This document shows, piece by piece, positions 1 through 11,760 of a stretch of 64,000 bases of DNA. The notes under the pieces were generated by a model that did no database searches, had not been told where the DNA came from, and saw only the letters and a program-made list of their open reading frames with translations. Source of the stretch: Mucor racemosus (lineage: Eukaryota; Mucoromycota; Mucoromycetes; Mucorales; Mucoraceae); NCBI GenBank assembly GCA_027405735.1, contig JAPEHQ010000001.1, positions 248,001-312,000 on the forward strand, written 5' to 3'. A program made the translations under genes and the position numbers. Numbering within the stretch: the first letter of the stretch is position 1; every line of letters begins with the position of its first letter.

Positions 1-617
1 AATAGTAGGTGTATTTGTTGAGGTTACAGGGGGATTTGCCATGGGGCTACCAAAGCCTGATTGAAATCCTATATTATTATTAGGTTGAGTATTGAAACCT
101 GGAGGGTTTGAAGCACCAAAACTGCCAAGTGCTGGTTGAACTGGAGGTTTTGCAGCTGTTACTGAAGAGGGGCTTCCAAATGAGAAATTAGCCAGAGGAC
201 TAGTACTTCCAGTAGCACTTCCTACACTTCCAACTGAATTAGTAGAAGTTGTTCTGTTTAAACGACGTCTAGGTTGAGCAATTGGGCGATCAGGATGTGG
301 GTTGCTATTATACAATATTAACGCGTCTATTCCAATTTGAAACTGATAAAATAATATTAATAATACCTCATTGAATATTGATCCTTTTTTATATTTTTTC
401 AATTTTAAAGAACAAGATGAAAAAAGATACGTTTGAAATATCAATGAGCATGTGCTACTTGTAAATTGCTGAAAGCTAGCAAAAAAAAATTATACGCAAA
501 TAGTGACTTTTTTAAAACGCGTTTTTCATGATCACAAAATCTTAAATTAATCTTATGCCTTCAAGTCTTTTCTGTATTAACATTAGGAAAAAAAAACATA
601 ACAGACAAGACTGACAT
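1..617 (-). CDS. FG-rich protein, N-terminal part (runs off window)
   Basis: The minus strand is open from about 459 to base 1. The confident part starts at 342 with residues FQIGIDALILYNSN, then a basic RRRLNR stretch, then a Ser/Gly/Asn/Pro-rich tail with SFGS, GSFGAS and GFGSP motifs. FG motifs in low-complexity sequence are typical of nucleoporins or FG-type adaptors, but I do not recognise the family. A possible start is a five-codon first exon (ATG at 617, exon 603-617) joined over a GTATGT...CAG intron (343-602) to 342, in frame, giving MSVLSFQIGID. The start and first intron are inferred; the C-terminus lies outside the window. The gene lies downstream of importin-9 on the same strand. 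Confidence 0.5.
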
Positions 618-725
618 CTGGTCCACATTTTGATGTATATATTACCATAGTAAATTATGTCTTTTAAGGCCTTAAAAAATCTTTGAAACATGCGCACTAT
701 AATGTGCGGAATTAATTCTCTTTAT

Positions 726-3700
726 TTATTGACGAAGTACATAATCTAATGTCAAATTCTCTTCTTGACTTAATTGTGTTTGGCAAATTTCATTAAAATT
801 ATTGACATTGTGTGTATGACAATTGCGGAAGAAATCTGACAAATAAGCCTTCATGTCAGTTTGATAAATTGGATCATTCTTCAAATCTGGGTTGTCTTCC
901 TCATCGTCATTATCGTCAAGGTTGCCCAACAAATCTACAATAAAAAAGGGATTAATTGCTTAGCAAAAGACATAATAGCTGCAATAGTTACCAGATAAGA
1001 CGTTTATATCATGACGAGAAGTAAAGGGTTCATCATCTACATCTTCCCAATCACCTCCCTAAAGAAATTTATGCATGAGATTTCCATTTCAAAATATTTT
1101 AAGCATTACTTACATCATCTTCAACAGATTCAGCGTCTTCTGCAGGAAGTTGCTCACTCATATAAGCATTAGTAGCATCAGAAACTAAAAGTTTGATGAT
1201 TTTAGCTGGCAAAGGAATAGCTGTATATTGGTCAGGATCTATTTAAACAGAGAATTAGTCGATAGATATATGTATGTACTTCAAAACTTACTTCTTTTTG
1301 CTCTTGAACGTGTGACAATGCCAGCATTGGGATTAACAACAATTTCACCCTTGACTGTAATGTTTTGAAGTCTTGGATCACTGGAGAGGAAAATCTTTGA
1401 CAAAGCAATAGCACTAGATTGATTTTCTCCTTAGCGAGGGTGGTTATACAACAGTATCATTAAAAACTTACCTAACTTTAATGGTGTAGTAACCAGAGAA
1501 ACTGTCGTAATTTTCACACCATGTAGTCATAAGAATTTCCAAACCACTCTTACCATTGATGTTTGTTTCGCAAAGGAATTGGAAAACTGTATCTTGTTGA
1601 GAAATAACCAAATGAGCAAAAACCATGACAAGAGATTGAATAAAAGGTTGATAATCAGTGTTCATTAAACGGCCAAGTACAGCTGTCAATAAATCAGGTA
1701 AGACAGGTGCAATACCATTACCAACTTTTTGAATCAAAGTAACAATCAAATCACCAACAAACAAAGCATCAGAATCAGTACCAGTTGGTTCAAGTAGTTT
1801 TGCAATAAAGTGAATAGCATAATCTAAACCAGATTTGCCAGTTTGATCACGCCATCTCATAATATGATCAACATCTTTGTTAATAAATGTCTTTAAACAT
1901 TCTTGAGCACTTTGAAGTAAATCAATATCAGGAACACTCCAAGCTAATTGCATTAAACTGGGGAACATTTGTTCGGTAAATTCATTAGGCAAAGGAGAAG
2001 GACCGTAAGCGATCATGGCAGTTAACAAATCAATGGCAGACTAAATATGGAAATATAAATAAAACACATTTGATACAAAGAACATAGTTTAAACTTACAG
2101 AATACACGATAGGATTAGTATCAGGAGTAGACAACACTTGACTAATAAAAGGAAGTGCTTTGCTGCAGAGAGAATTGTAGTAGAATTTGTTCTTGGCAAA
2201 TTCTTCAAACAAATCGAGGATATAGCTGGTAATGATAGAATCAGAAGCGTACTTTTGCCAGATTTCCAAGATAGCAGGTGTCAAAATCTGTTCGTATTTT
2301 GCTGTTACTTCTTGATTGATCTTGATAGCAGATGCCAAAGTATCAAGTAATAACATCAATGATTCTTCAGTGGCAGAAGGTAAAAGTTGACAGGTACCTT
2401 CCATAATATTGACTTGATAAGGTGTAACAAATTCAGGAAGCAAGTATTTACAATAATTATCCAAAGCTCTCAAAGCAGAAATCTTTACAGGAATACCACT
2501 GGTAGGTGCTTGAAGTGCTTGAACAGCAACAGCAACGTATTGACTAGACATGTCGTTGGGTAAGATCTTGGCAAATTCTGATGCAAACACAAAAGCGCGA
2601 CCTTGTAAGAAAGGTAATTCAGTTGCCTTCATGTCTTCCAGGACAACATGATCAAACAAACTCTTGAGATCAAACTGAACACTCTTTGATTCATCATTCA
2701 ATGCATCCATTAATTCTTCCGAGAGACGACCAACAGCTAATAAACAAGCTTCTTGAATCTTCCACCAATCAGCATTACCAGCATTACGAGCCTCATTTGA
2801 TTCAGTGATATGGCGTTGAATAGCAGCAGTTAAAGCATTAAAGAAAGGTGCAGGGAAAGCATCTTGTAAATTCATAAGGACATCAATCGAAGCAACACGA
2901 GCATTGAATGTAAAGGTACCATCTTCCTCATCAGCAACAAATTGATTGGCATCAGAAGACCACATTTCAATTTGTTCATGAGTAATTTGCATATAAATGA
3001 TATAGACATACAAAAGTTGCTCAAAGAAACCAGTAGCAGCACGGTCAGCATTTACAAACAAGTGTTTAACAGTTTTCTTGGTACATGCAGTACCAACAAA
3101 CTCAAACAATACATAAAGTAGATTTTGGAAACCAATTTCATTGCCTTCAGAATCTTGATATGTTTCTCCAATATCACCATCCTCACTGACAAACTCTTGT
3201 ACATAACGCTCTCTCAAGTTATAAAGATTCATCCAAATAGGTTCGAAAATTTGAGGTAAATTAGCTGAAATAAATTTGGGGAATTCAACGCTAATAGTAC
3301 AAATACATTTGACAACCTTCATCTTCAAACCATACTCTTCAGTAGCTTTTTCAGCATCTCCTTGAACATGATGATTCAAAATGACAATAAAGGCTTCCAT
3401 CCACTGAGGAATGATGGGTGCAATAAATTGGTCTGCTAAATCAGGGTTTTCTTCACGCAATGTAGAGATCATTTCAATACAACTAGTGAGAATATTGACA
3501 GCTCTTCCACGAGTACTGAATGAATAAACATTATCCGAGGTCAAAATACGATACATCTCGGGAATCAATACAGGACCAATTTGAGGCAACTGTTGAATGC
3601 TGATATCCTTCTTGACCATTTCCAACAAGACATGCATAGCACCATGAACACTATCACTGTTATTGGCCTTCAAGTAGGTTAATAAAATGTCAAATAAATT

Positions 3701-4291
3701 GGGCCAATCTTCGGGAAAATCATCATGTGCAATCTTGGAAACAACATAAGCACTGACAACTCTGATCTTGGATTCTGGATCAGCGAGACCTGTAACAATG
3801 ATTTCACGAACAGCAGCTTTACTCTGATGGTTGGACAGTATTAATTAATGAGAATATGGATCACTGGAATTCGTATACATTTTTACCTCGGGAGAAGCTT
3901 CAGGGCCAATAAATTTATCATCATTTTTGCCAGACCAATGGGTTGTAACGAATGATTTAAGGGTAACTGCAGCCAAGTAAAAGATTAGTTTGGTTAAGGA
4001 CAATATTAATCACATTTTGATATTGTAAAAGTTAGTATTTAGTATGAATAAAAGGATATTTGACGATGAGGAACTTCATGTTGTTGAGAAACGGTAAGTT
4101 TTGCAAGACTGATAGGAAATTCTAAATGATATTTTTTAAGGGGTTAATTGTTTGAAATACTAAATGCATTAAAACAATAAGATTCTACCAGGTTGGATTG
4201 CCAATTCTTTGAGTCTATTCTCGGCAGCAGTACGAATAGAGCCATCGCTATTTGCTACACCTAAAAGAGTCTCAAATACTGCGTTATCCAT
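726..4291 (-). CDS. IPO9: Importin-9 / Kap114-type karyopherin beta
   Basis: Nuclear import receptor for histones, ribosomal proteins and other basic cargo; HEAT-repeat solenoid. Exons on the minus strand: 4189-4291, 4060-4121, 3887-3976, 2099-3823, 1472-2040, 1292-1413, 1114-1238, 992-1058, 726-934. They sum to 3072 nt (1023 aa), close to the roughly 1040 aa of animal importin-9. Recognisable parts are the N-terminal RQLAAV...LKSFVTTHW segment of the importin-N domain, the VHGAM block, YMQITHEQIEMW followed by an acidic ADEEDGTF stretch, VTRSRAKR with NPDQYTAIPL, the acidic C-terminal region, and DPIYQTDMKAYLSDFF at the end. All introns are GT-AG except the second, which is AT-AC. The start ATG (4289-4291) begins the expected MDNAVFETLLG helix. 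Divergent from RPL37. Confidence 0.95.
3977..4059 (-). other. U12-type AT-AC spliceosomal intron in IPO9
   Basis: This 83-nt intron starts ATATCCTTTT and ends TTTTAC. The 5' end matches the U12 AT-AC donor consensus ATATCCTT exactly. TCCTTAAC at 3993-4000 matches the U12 branch-site consensus TTCCTTAAC in 8 of 9 positions and leaves 16 nt to the acceptor. Removing it joins CAT CGT CAA to TTG GCT GCA and restores the conserved HRQLAAV segment. A GT-AG alternative (donor at GTCAAA, acceptor GCTGCAG) keeps frame but deletes the conserved RQLAA residues. Confidence 0.9.
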
Positions 4292-4753
4292 CTTGATTTA
4301 TAGAGTGTCTGAAAAGAAAGAAAACGTGAAAGAAAAATCAGATTTCTTTCGTGAAAAAAGGTATGAAAAAAATTCAAACTTCGCGTTTGTACACGAAACC
4401 CTATTATGGATACCATTATAGAAGGATTTGCTCGCAGCAATTTGTTTAATCTTTGATAAAAACCCTTTTAGACATGTATAACATTGATTCTTTTTGATTT
4501 CTGATGAGAGTTTCTCGAGATTTTCTTTCATTTTTCGAGCATTGATTCAATGGCTCATCTATTTTGATTCTTTTGCATAGTCATACTTTCATATAGCGGT
4601 GTATATATTATTGCAATGATCCATCAATCCAAACATTTGAGCAAATTCGAACTGGTGGCTTAGGGAATCGGGATTTCTCGAGAAGGGGTCAACTGAAATT
4701 GTTGACCATCCTAACGTTAAACCTTCCTTCTAAACGCGGTCTAATTAATCACT
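4292..4753. promoter_or_regulatory. Shared divergent promoter region of IPO9 and RPL37
   Basis: 462 bp between two divergent starts. An inverted repeat GTCAAC-n7-GTTGAC lies at 4688-4706, 48 bp before the RPL37 ATG. TTAGGG at 4660-4665 is a partial match to the telobox-type element found at many fungal ribosomal-protein genes. Neither is proven. Small ORFs here (for example 4298-4531 minus) have no coding character. Confidence 0.4.
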
Positions 4754-5449
4754 ATGGTAACGTAGAAAACATCATAACGATCAATCCATACAGCAATACT
4801 ATCCATCCATCATACATCATAAAAAATCAAATGCCTATTAATACAAGTTTAATGGATGGATTCAATTTTTCAACATTTACATTCGATACGATTCGACGAT
4901 ACGATTTTTTTTTTTTTTTTTGGAAATTGGCTTGTGTAGTATTCGACATTTGATTTTTGTTTGATGTATGATGGAAATATATATACACATGCGTTTGGAT
5001 TTATGAATTGGCATAGAATTTAGTATTTGTATATTAACTTTTCATGATATATAGTCCAAGGGTACCAGTTCCTTCGGTAAGCGTCATACCAAGACCCATA
5101 CTCTCTGCAGACGTTGCGGTAACCGCTCTTTCCACAAGCAAAAGCATACCTGTGCTCAATGTGGCTACCCCGCCGCTAAGATCAGATCTTGTAAGTTTTT
5201 AATGCTATTAGTTATCGAAATTTGGATTATTAAATGAACATTTTTCTTTCAAATAGTCAACTGGTCCGAAAAGGGTCAACGTAGAAAGACCACCGGTACT
5301 GGTCGCATGGCTCACTTGAAGGATGTTCAACGTCGTTTCAAGAATGGTTTCCGTGAGGGTAAGTTGTAGTTTAGCTCAAGTGTAAATTTTGTATTGACAT
5401 GGTTTGAATAGGTACCCAAGCCAAGAAGCAAGTTGCTGCCTCTGCCTAA
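4754..5449 (+). CDS. RPL37: 60S ribosomal protein eL37 (L37)
   Basis: Large-subunit ribosomal protein that binds rRNA through a zinc finger. Exons 4754-4756, 5055-5190, 5257-5358 and 5412-5449 give 92 aa, within the usual 88-97. The zinc ligands are in [11 protein letters not shown] and CAQCGYPA (two CxxC pairs), followed by the family-specific [19 protein letters not shown]. The first exon is inferred to be the ATG alone: an exon must precede 5055, which starts TCC AAG GGT (SKGTSSFG), and ATG|GTAACG at 4754 gives [12 protein letters not shown]. This leaves a 298-nt first intron, long for this window but common in fungal ribosomal-protein genes. The later exons are secure; the first exon is probable. 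Confidence 0.93.
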
Positions 5450-8400
5450 ATCTCTCCTAGTAAAAACAGACTTTCGAGATGATTAGTCCTTTTTCGATAC
5501 TCTTTTTTATTTTTTAATCTTTAAAGAATTAAAATTTGGACCTTTTCTCATCATTATTTGTCTTTGTTCGTGTTGATTTCTATAGTTTTGTGGAGTAACT
5601 TTCTTGTATTATATGCGAAATAGGGCGGAATCATTACAATTTAATCAACTGTTATTTAATAGAGATGCAGGAAATGCAGCTGCCTTTGTATAATTCTAAT
5701 TATTGCATATATTTGTATACGACTGAATGAAACATCTTGTATAATTCGTACTTTCTCGTTGTTATATTTCTTCACACCAATTCAATATTGCAGAAAAAGC
5801 GTTTGTCAAATCGATGGCTACAGCATTGATTATATAATCAAAATGGATCTCAACTTCCAGGTTGACAAAACTTCTGTGGCCAACTTCAGTGTTTAGATAA
5901 TTTGAAATCGATTCCGTTTTAAACAGATCAAGGATCTATAGCATTATCCCCAAATGTCAACATGAGATTGTAGTAGTATCATAGAATTGAATTTTGTAAT
6001 GATGTTAGAGAATTTATTCTTGACCATGACTGAAATAAGGTTTACAGGAATATCTCACAGTATCTCGGGTATGCTTTTTTTTTCTCTTTTCCTAGTCAAT
6101 ATTTAAAAGCATGTTGTTTTGATAGCTAAGGTGAGCAAGATATAAATTTCGCCAACTATGAAACGAAATTCGACTGCGTTTCAAAAAATGCCTGTTGAGT
6201 TACTGTTGTTGTTTTTCTAGTAGCTTACAATGTACTAATAAATCCTTCAAATACGACTTCATATTCTGCATAGAAATCAATGTATTCCGTTGTGAATTTT
6301 TTCTCTCAAAAAAACTGCAAATTTCAAGTGAAGTTTCAATTACTGGCTTCAATTTATAAATAATATTCTAGATTCTAATTATACCAAATGATAGCCAGTA
6401 TAGCTATCTGGAAAAAATAAATGTGGAACAAATTGCACTACAGCTTTGATTACTACACATAAAGACATCTATTTATTGATTTCGGTAGTTATCATTGTCA
6501 TATATGCTGGTTTGGCTGATTTAGCGCTACATTTGATTTGAAACGGTCTTCTATACCACAAACTCCATTCGAAAAAAGCGCGCGTTTTTTTCCTACAGTT
6601 TAACCAACAAATCAACGAAATGCAAAAATTATAGATCTGGATACTGTTATATCCATGGTATATATTTTGAAAATCGTAGTTTATTTGAATCAATACTCAT
6701 TGATTTCCAGTATTTTTCCAGCGGTTTTGTTTTTTTTAACCAGAGGAAGAGAGATTTTCTTTTGAAACTTGTGTTTCACTCCTTCAAAAATAGCTGTTAG
6801 CTAATGAAATCAAGATATATTATTTGTATGTTTATGTACATTAATTATAACTTTAAAATTTAATTTCAAATCATTATGTGATTTTATAAAGATTTTTAAA
6901 AAATATCTGAAGCCATCTATACAAAATAGTTGAAAAAATGCGCGTTTTCATTTTCCCATTTTTACAGCAATCAAAGGGGGATAAAACCTAATAATTATGG
7001 GAATAAATCCTAGACGTATATATTATTACAACGAGAGTTCATTTTTTTGGACTTTGGAGCCATATTCAATGAGAACTGTGTGTTTATTGATCTTATTTGC
7101 AGGTGCGGCAAAAAATTTATAGTTTTTATATTTTTTATATTTTTAAAATCTTTATTTAAAATTGATTTATTAATGAACAATATATCGGTACCTAGATCAT
7201 CTTTATCAAGGACTCTAATATTGTTTAATAAAAGCAAAGAAGAAAGGAGTGATTAACTCATCAGAGAGATATTTTTAACTGTTTATTTATTTCTATGCTT
7301 GCAGTATCAGCCATCCATCAGCGTTTTGCTTTCCTTTTGATTTCTTTAATTTCTTTGTAATATTATTGTTAGAAATTTGGATATGATCTATCAGAATTAC
7401 CAATTTAGAACATCTGTCAAACCATGATGTCCTACATACTGTACAAAACAAGCAAGGTTACATGACATGCGTCTATCATGCATCATGCTACTATTGAACC
7501 ATAGAAGCATGATTCCAATATATCCACATAACATCCATATGTGCATGTCATTCTAATCATATATTATCATCCGCATTTAATACACCCATCCAATTAGCAG
7601 TATATGAATCCTCTCTATTATAAGCTCATAATAAAACAGTACTTTTTTATTTTATTAATTTTATACGTTTTACCTTTCGATAAATAAGGACAAATAAAAC
7701 AGCAACATTACTATCATTTCTCTTTGCTTCATATTGTGGACATAAACGACGACCAAAAACCACAAGATACCAGACCATATTGCAGTGGAATTACATACTA
7801 AAAACGCTTGATAAAAATAAAACAACCTAAATTCCAAGTGTCGCTCATAAGATATGATGCCACTTGAAATGTGAACAACGATAATAAACAAACGCTTCAA
7901 TTGAACACAATAACAAATGCATGCTAAAAATATGAAATATCCTTTTTGAACCATACATGTCGTGTAGATGATACCACCCTTGATCACGGCACAATCAATT
8001 ACACAAATGACATATATATCAAAACAGGATTCTATCCAAATCAATAATGATAATAAACAAAGATATTAATTTAGTCAACTACTCATCTATATCGAAGTTG
8101 CACTATCAATATAAATAAGATTCAAGCATATAAAAACTACCCCTTAAAAATCAAGGTTACATAAAATAGATATAACAGAAATAAACAAAACAACCATTTC
8201 CCAAAGGTCGATATTGTCACACTTGACATACAATCCCTTATGGTCAATGCTCTACACAATTTACCCCTTAAAATATCAAATCAATAACAATATACTCAAA
8301 ACTGGAAGATTACTAAATATACATCCATTCAAGTCTGATGGTATCCAAGTTCTCCAAATCACTATAAATACCCTCATACTTTTCAATTATTCTAACTCTT

Positions 8401-8510
8401 CAGAAATCTTTTGTAATAAAAACTTTAGCTGATTATAATTGTATTTCTACTGCTTTTATTTTTATATTTTTTTTTTTTTATTTTAGTAAATAACATCGTC
8501 ATTTACTGCA
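5450..8510. other. AT-rich intergenic stretch, no gene supported
   Basis: Three kilobases downstream of RPL37 with only short ORFs. The longest, 124 codons on the minus strand at 7670-8044, encodes a hydrophobic string rich in I, Y, F and V with no motif and no intron logic. I see no tRNA, tandem array or clear repeat. It borders the transposon nest and may be old, decayed mobile DNA. Confidence 0.5.
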
Positions 8511-8527
8511 GCCATAATTATTACTTA

Positions 8528-8989
8528 TGTGGAATATGTACACATTTATCCACTATATTGATCTCCATTTCATCTGATTCTCAATTAAAGTACAGCTGAC
8601 ATGAATAGACATTTCACTACTAAATGATATATGCTGATTCATACTAATATAAATTTTCTACCAAGCTTCCATCCTAGCAACTTATAGTTAAAGACCAATC
8701 AACATACTGTGGATTTAATCACACCATTATGATCAAGGACCCATGAATTCTATGAATACACCGATTGGTTACTATCAAGATTTATATCTGACAAGGGGTG
8801 TTATTGGCTATGTATGGACCTAGGAATGCTTACCTAATCTCTCTGATGAAAACTATATAAAGAGGACATTTATTTATTACAAAAGTCCTCAAGTAGAATT
8901 TAACTTGATAATAAAACCCTAATGTTATCTAGTCGAATTCCTATTGTTTTTTTATACTTTTTTCCGTGAATAGCTCTGTCTGTTCCACA
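8528..8989 (+). mobile_element. Solo LTR (462 bp) with ACTTA target duplication
   Basis: Begins TGTGGAA and ends TTCCACA (TG...CA with 7-bp inverted ends), flanked by 5-bp direct repeats ACTTA at 8523-8527 and 8990-8994. CTATATAAAG near 8850 is a TATA candidate and an AATAAAA lies downstream, giving plus orientation. A related copy lies at 17059-17537. The opposite palindrome arm reads ATTACTTATTCGC straight through (RC of 13811-13826), showing the unoccupied site. No internal retrotransposon sequence remains, so it is a solo LTR. Confidence 0.93.
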
Positions 8990-9069
8990 ACTTATTCGCT
9001 TTTTATTAATTGATTTTACTAATAAATCAATTTCTATAAGTCAAAAGTAAGTTTGTTCTCGTAAAGCAT

Positions 9070-9430
9070 TGAATAAATTGGCTTGGGACAAAGGGGGTAA
9101 AAAGGTGGCAATAGATCTCAGTGAGAAACGTTTTATGTTTTTTTAATAGAACGATAACATCATAATTATACAAAATCAAAACACCTGCTATCTTCAAATA
9201 TTTTGTTACATTTAAATAATAAATAATAGTTAATATATAAAATAAGTTGTAAGTTGTAGCTTACTACGTGCTTTTTACTTAATTTTTAAAGAAAAAAATT
9301 ATCGCAAATTGGGATTTCGTTCCATTGCGAAATTGAAATAGAAATAAAATGTAAATATTACCAAGTTCTTTAATCGTTTTTCAGTGATGGCCATGTTTGT
9401 GTTTATGATGTTGGAGAGGTAAGACTAAAA
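9070..9430 (+). other. Gene-fragment relic inside the CACTA-ended element (possibly dynein intermediate chain)
   Basis: Two coding-like patches in order: residues ALNKLAWDKGGKKVAI (from about 9065) and, after about 270 bp, DGHVCVYDVGE followed by GTAAGA (around 9384-9420). Together they resemble the last WD repeat of dynein intermediate chains (NxxxWD, VAIG, SDGxVYVYDxGE). In copy C (45500-45590) the two patches are adjacent, as if the gap here were an intron or an insertion. The same relic sits in the other arm near 13395-13740. The family assignment is inference from a short match. Confidence 0.4.
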
Positions 9431-11045
9431 ATTCCTGTAAATTACCTCTAGCGCATTAATTATCACGTAAGACTATATTATCATCAAATGAACTACCACA
9501 CAATATTAACATGTATAAATTTTTACAGTAATAAGCTTGAATCAAGTGGGTACAGCATCATTAATTCTTGAAAAAAGTTCTCAAGTATTATAAAATCTCT
9601 TATTTTTAAGACTTACAAGGCTTATAAGCGGAATATTAATTTCGAAAATTATTTTTGCCCAGATCATCAATTTTGACATTTTTTAATTTTTTTTTTCTGA
9701 TTTTGCAAATCTAGGGTCAATTATACTACCAATTATAAAAACAAAAAATATACACATATACACAATTTAGCGCTCTATTTGTTCAATAAAAAATAATAAA
9801 CATTTTTATTACAAAATATTACGTGAAAATCCTTTAACCAAAAAACCGTTTTTCGGGCAAAAGTGCAAATTTTCATTACCCAACATTTAATATTAAGCTT
9901 TTATAAGATGTGTATTAGTCATGGCTACAGTTTTCTCTCACAATGTAGTATATTTAAACGTTGATTTTGGTATCAAAAATTGATTTTTCTGTTTTTTGAT
10001 CAAAATCATGAGTGTTGGTAAGGCTAAAATGAACTCCAAAAATGTCCGCTACAAAAACTGAATTTTCAGACAGTTCATGGTTAAATATAAGAAAAATAAA
10101 AAAAAATGCTTTTTTATTTAAAACTTAGATATACGATAGTACAGTATAAGAGACTTAGTCGTTCAACCTTGCTATGCTCAATTACGGCATCGATCTACGG
10201 GCTAGCTTTTGCAATTTTTTAATAAATGTATGATATGACAGACGCTTTTTCTAGTACAAAATTTTATTTTTCTATTATAGTAACAGATATTACCTATTTT
10301 ACTTAGTTTATAGTTCATGCGTTGTAATGCTGCTTTTACATTGCCTGAAATGAGCAGGGTTTTAATTGCGCTGAATAATGTAAAGGTTAATTTGTTTAAA
10401 TTTTATGAGTGATAAAGTAACATATATAATCTTAGATTTGGCTTGCATATAAATTTAAGCAGTAAGTGTTATTTAAGTTTATCCTCGAGCAAAAACGATT
10501 GTTTCTGTAAACATTATAGCTATTATAATAAACATATTTACAAATGATGATGATAATCATAAATATATTGGTTCTTGCATGTATTGCTCTACATCAACAA
10601 CGTATTGAATTGTATTGTCTACAATTTATTATATTAATAAAAATAAATGTAATTTAATAAATAATAACTCATCCCAATAAAAAATGCAATGGAATTTTGA
10701 GAACGGCACGATGCTCATGTACAAACCAATTTGTGCCCACCATACGATCAGCTCATTATGCTCATGGTCAGATTTTATTATTATGCGCAAATAAGGAAAA
10801 TGATATGTTTATGGGCAATTCTACTATTATGCACACATGGGACTAATGTTATGCACACGGACAGAATCTATAATTCTGCACATACAGGGTTAGCGTTGTG
10901 CTCGTGTGTAGTCTCTTTTGTTGTGCCCATGTGCATATTGTTATCTTTTTAATCATATTTAGTGGGCACAACAGCTCAAGCTATAGTGTGCAGTCCACCT
11001 GGGCACAGCTAAATCATCTTAAGCAGCACAGGTTGGCCGTAGTGT

Positions 11046-11760
11046 ATGGAAATTCGAAAATTTGAATAGAGCGAGATATATCAATCCTCAAGAATTCCAT
11101 ACGTCTCTCAAATGAGAAGGTAACCGCTGATATACAAATTAGTAAGCCAAACGTTTTTGGTGGGTTTTGTTTGTCCAAGCAAGCTTTTTCCAAGTTTCAG
11201 TTGTTAAAATTAAAAGCACAGCAAAATATTTTCCCAAGGATGAATCCTTCTACTATGAATCGATGAACCGTTTCTTAAAGTTGTTCGGAAAACTGATTTC
11301 ATCTAGTGGTAAAGATATTTGAAATATCTGGAAGAGATATATACCATTGACATTACCCTATAAATACGGCAACTGGTTTAACAATGAAGTATTATCTTGT
11401 AATATTTGGATTAAAGTGAGTGTGGTTTTCAATAAGAAATTTCGTAATAATGCTATTCTGAAGCTGCAAGCTAGGAGAGTGATCTTTAATGCGAAGATAA
11501 GACCTGGAGAATCTACAGAAAAATATGCTCCGTGTTTTTCTGAAGCTGAGTGGCTAAATAATACTATTAACTACCCTATGAAAAACACTACGATTAGTGA
11601 TGCTTTTTTAGCTGGTCTCCCCAAGAGTAGCAAACATAAATTAATAATACTATATTAGATTGTCACCATTTGGATCATGATTGTTGGATATTGGTGGAAT
11701 ATATATGGCCGCTATTAATGTATACAACTATAAACCCGCTCGTATCTCTTTTGTTAACAA
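11046..11760 (+). pseudogene. Spacer of the palindrome with a gag-like relic
   Basis: The 715 bp between the arms hold a decayed plus-strand coding region from about 11160. Fragments such as FYYESMNRFLKLFGKLISSSGKDI precede an open stretch at 11347-11658 with GNWFNNEV, NNAILKLQARRVIFNAKIRPGES and EKYAPCFSEAEW, ending DAFLAGLP. This looks like the capsid-like Gag core of an LTR retrotransposon. In-frame stops and the absence of protease or reverse transcriptase show it is a fragment. The assignment rests on pattern recognition. Confidence 0.45.

Larger units (their letters stand above)
8511..11045 (+). repeat. Left arm of a 2.07-kb inverted repeat
   Basis: Reverse complement of 11761-13829. 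Without the inserted solo LTR and one target-site copy (467 bp) this arm is 2068 bp; the other is 2069 bp, and only a few single-base differences were seen on reading. The outer edge is GCCATAATTATTACTTA. The inner edge is GGCCGTAGTG, the terminus of the CACTACGGCC family, so the arm is an end-truncated copy of that element. The subterminal zone 10727-10940 has about seven copies of a TGTGCCCA/TATGCACA motif. Confidence 0.93.

Noticed and set aside
7670..8044. 124-codon minus-strand ORF, hydrophobic
   Set aside because: Composition follows the AT-rich background, no motif, no splice context, isolated in a gene-poor stretch.
10727..10940. CRISPR-like spaced motif array
   Set aside because: Eukaryotic DNA; motif is 8 bp, spacing irregular, and the array is part of a transposon end.
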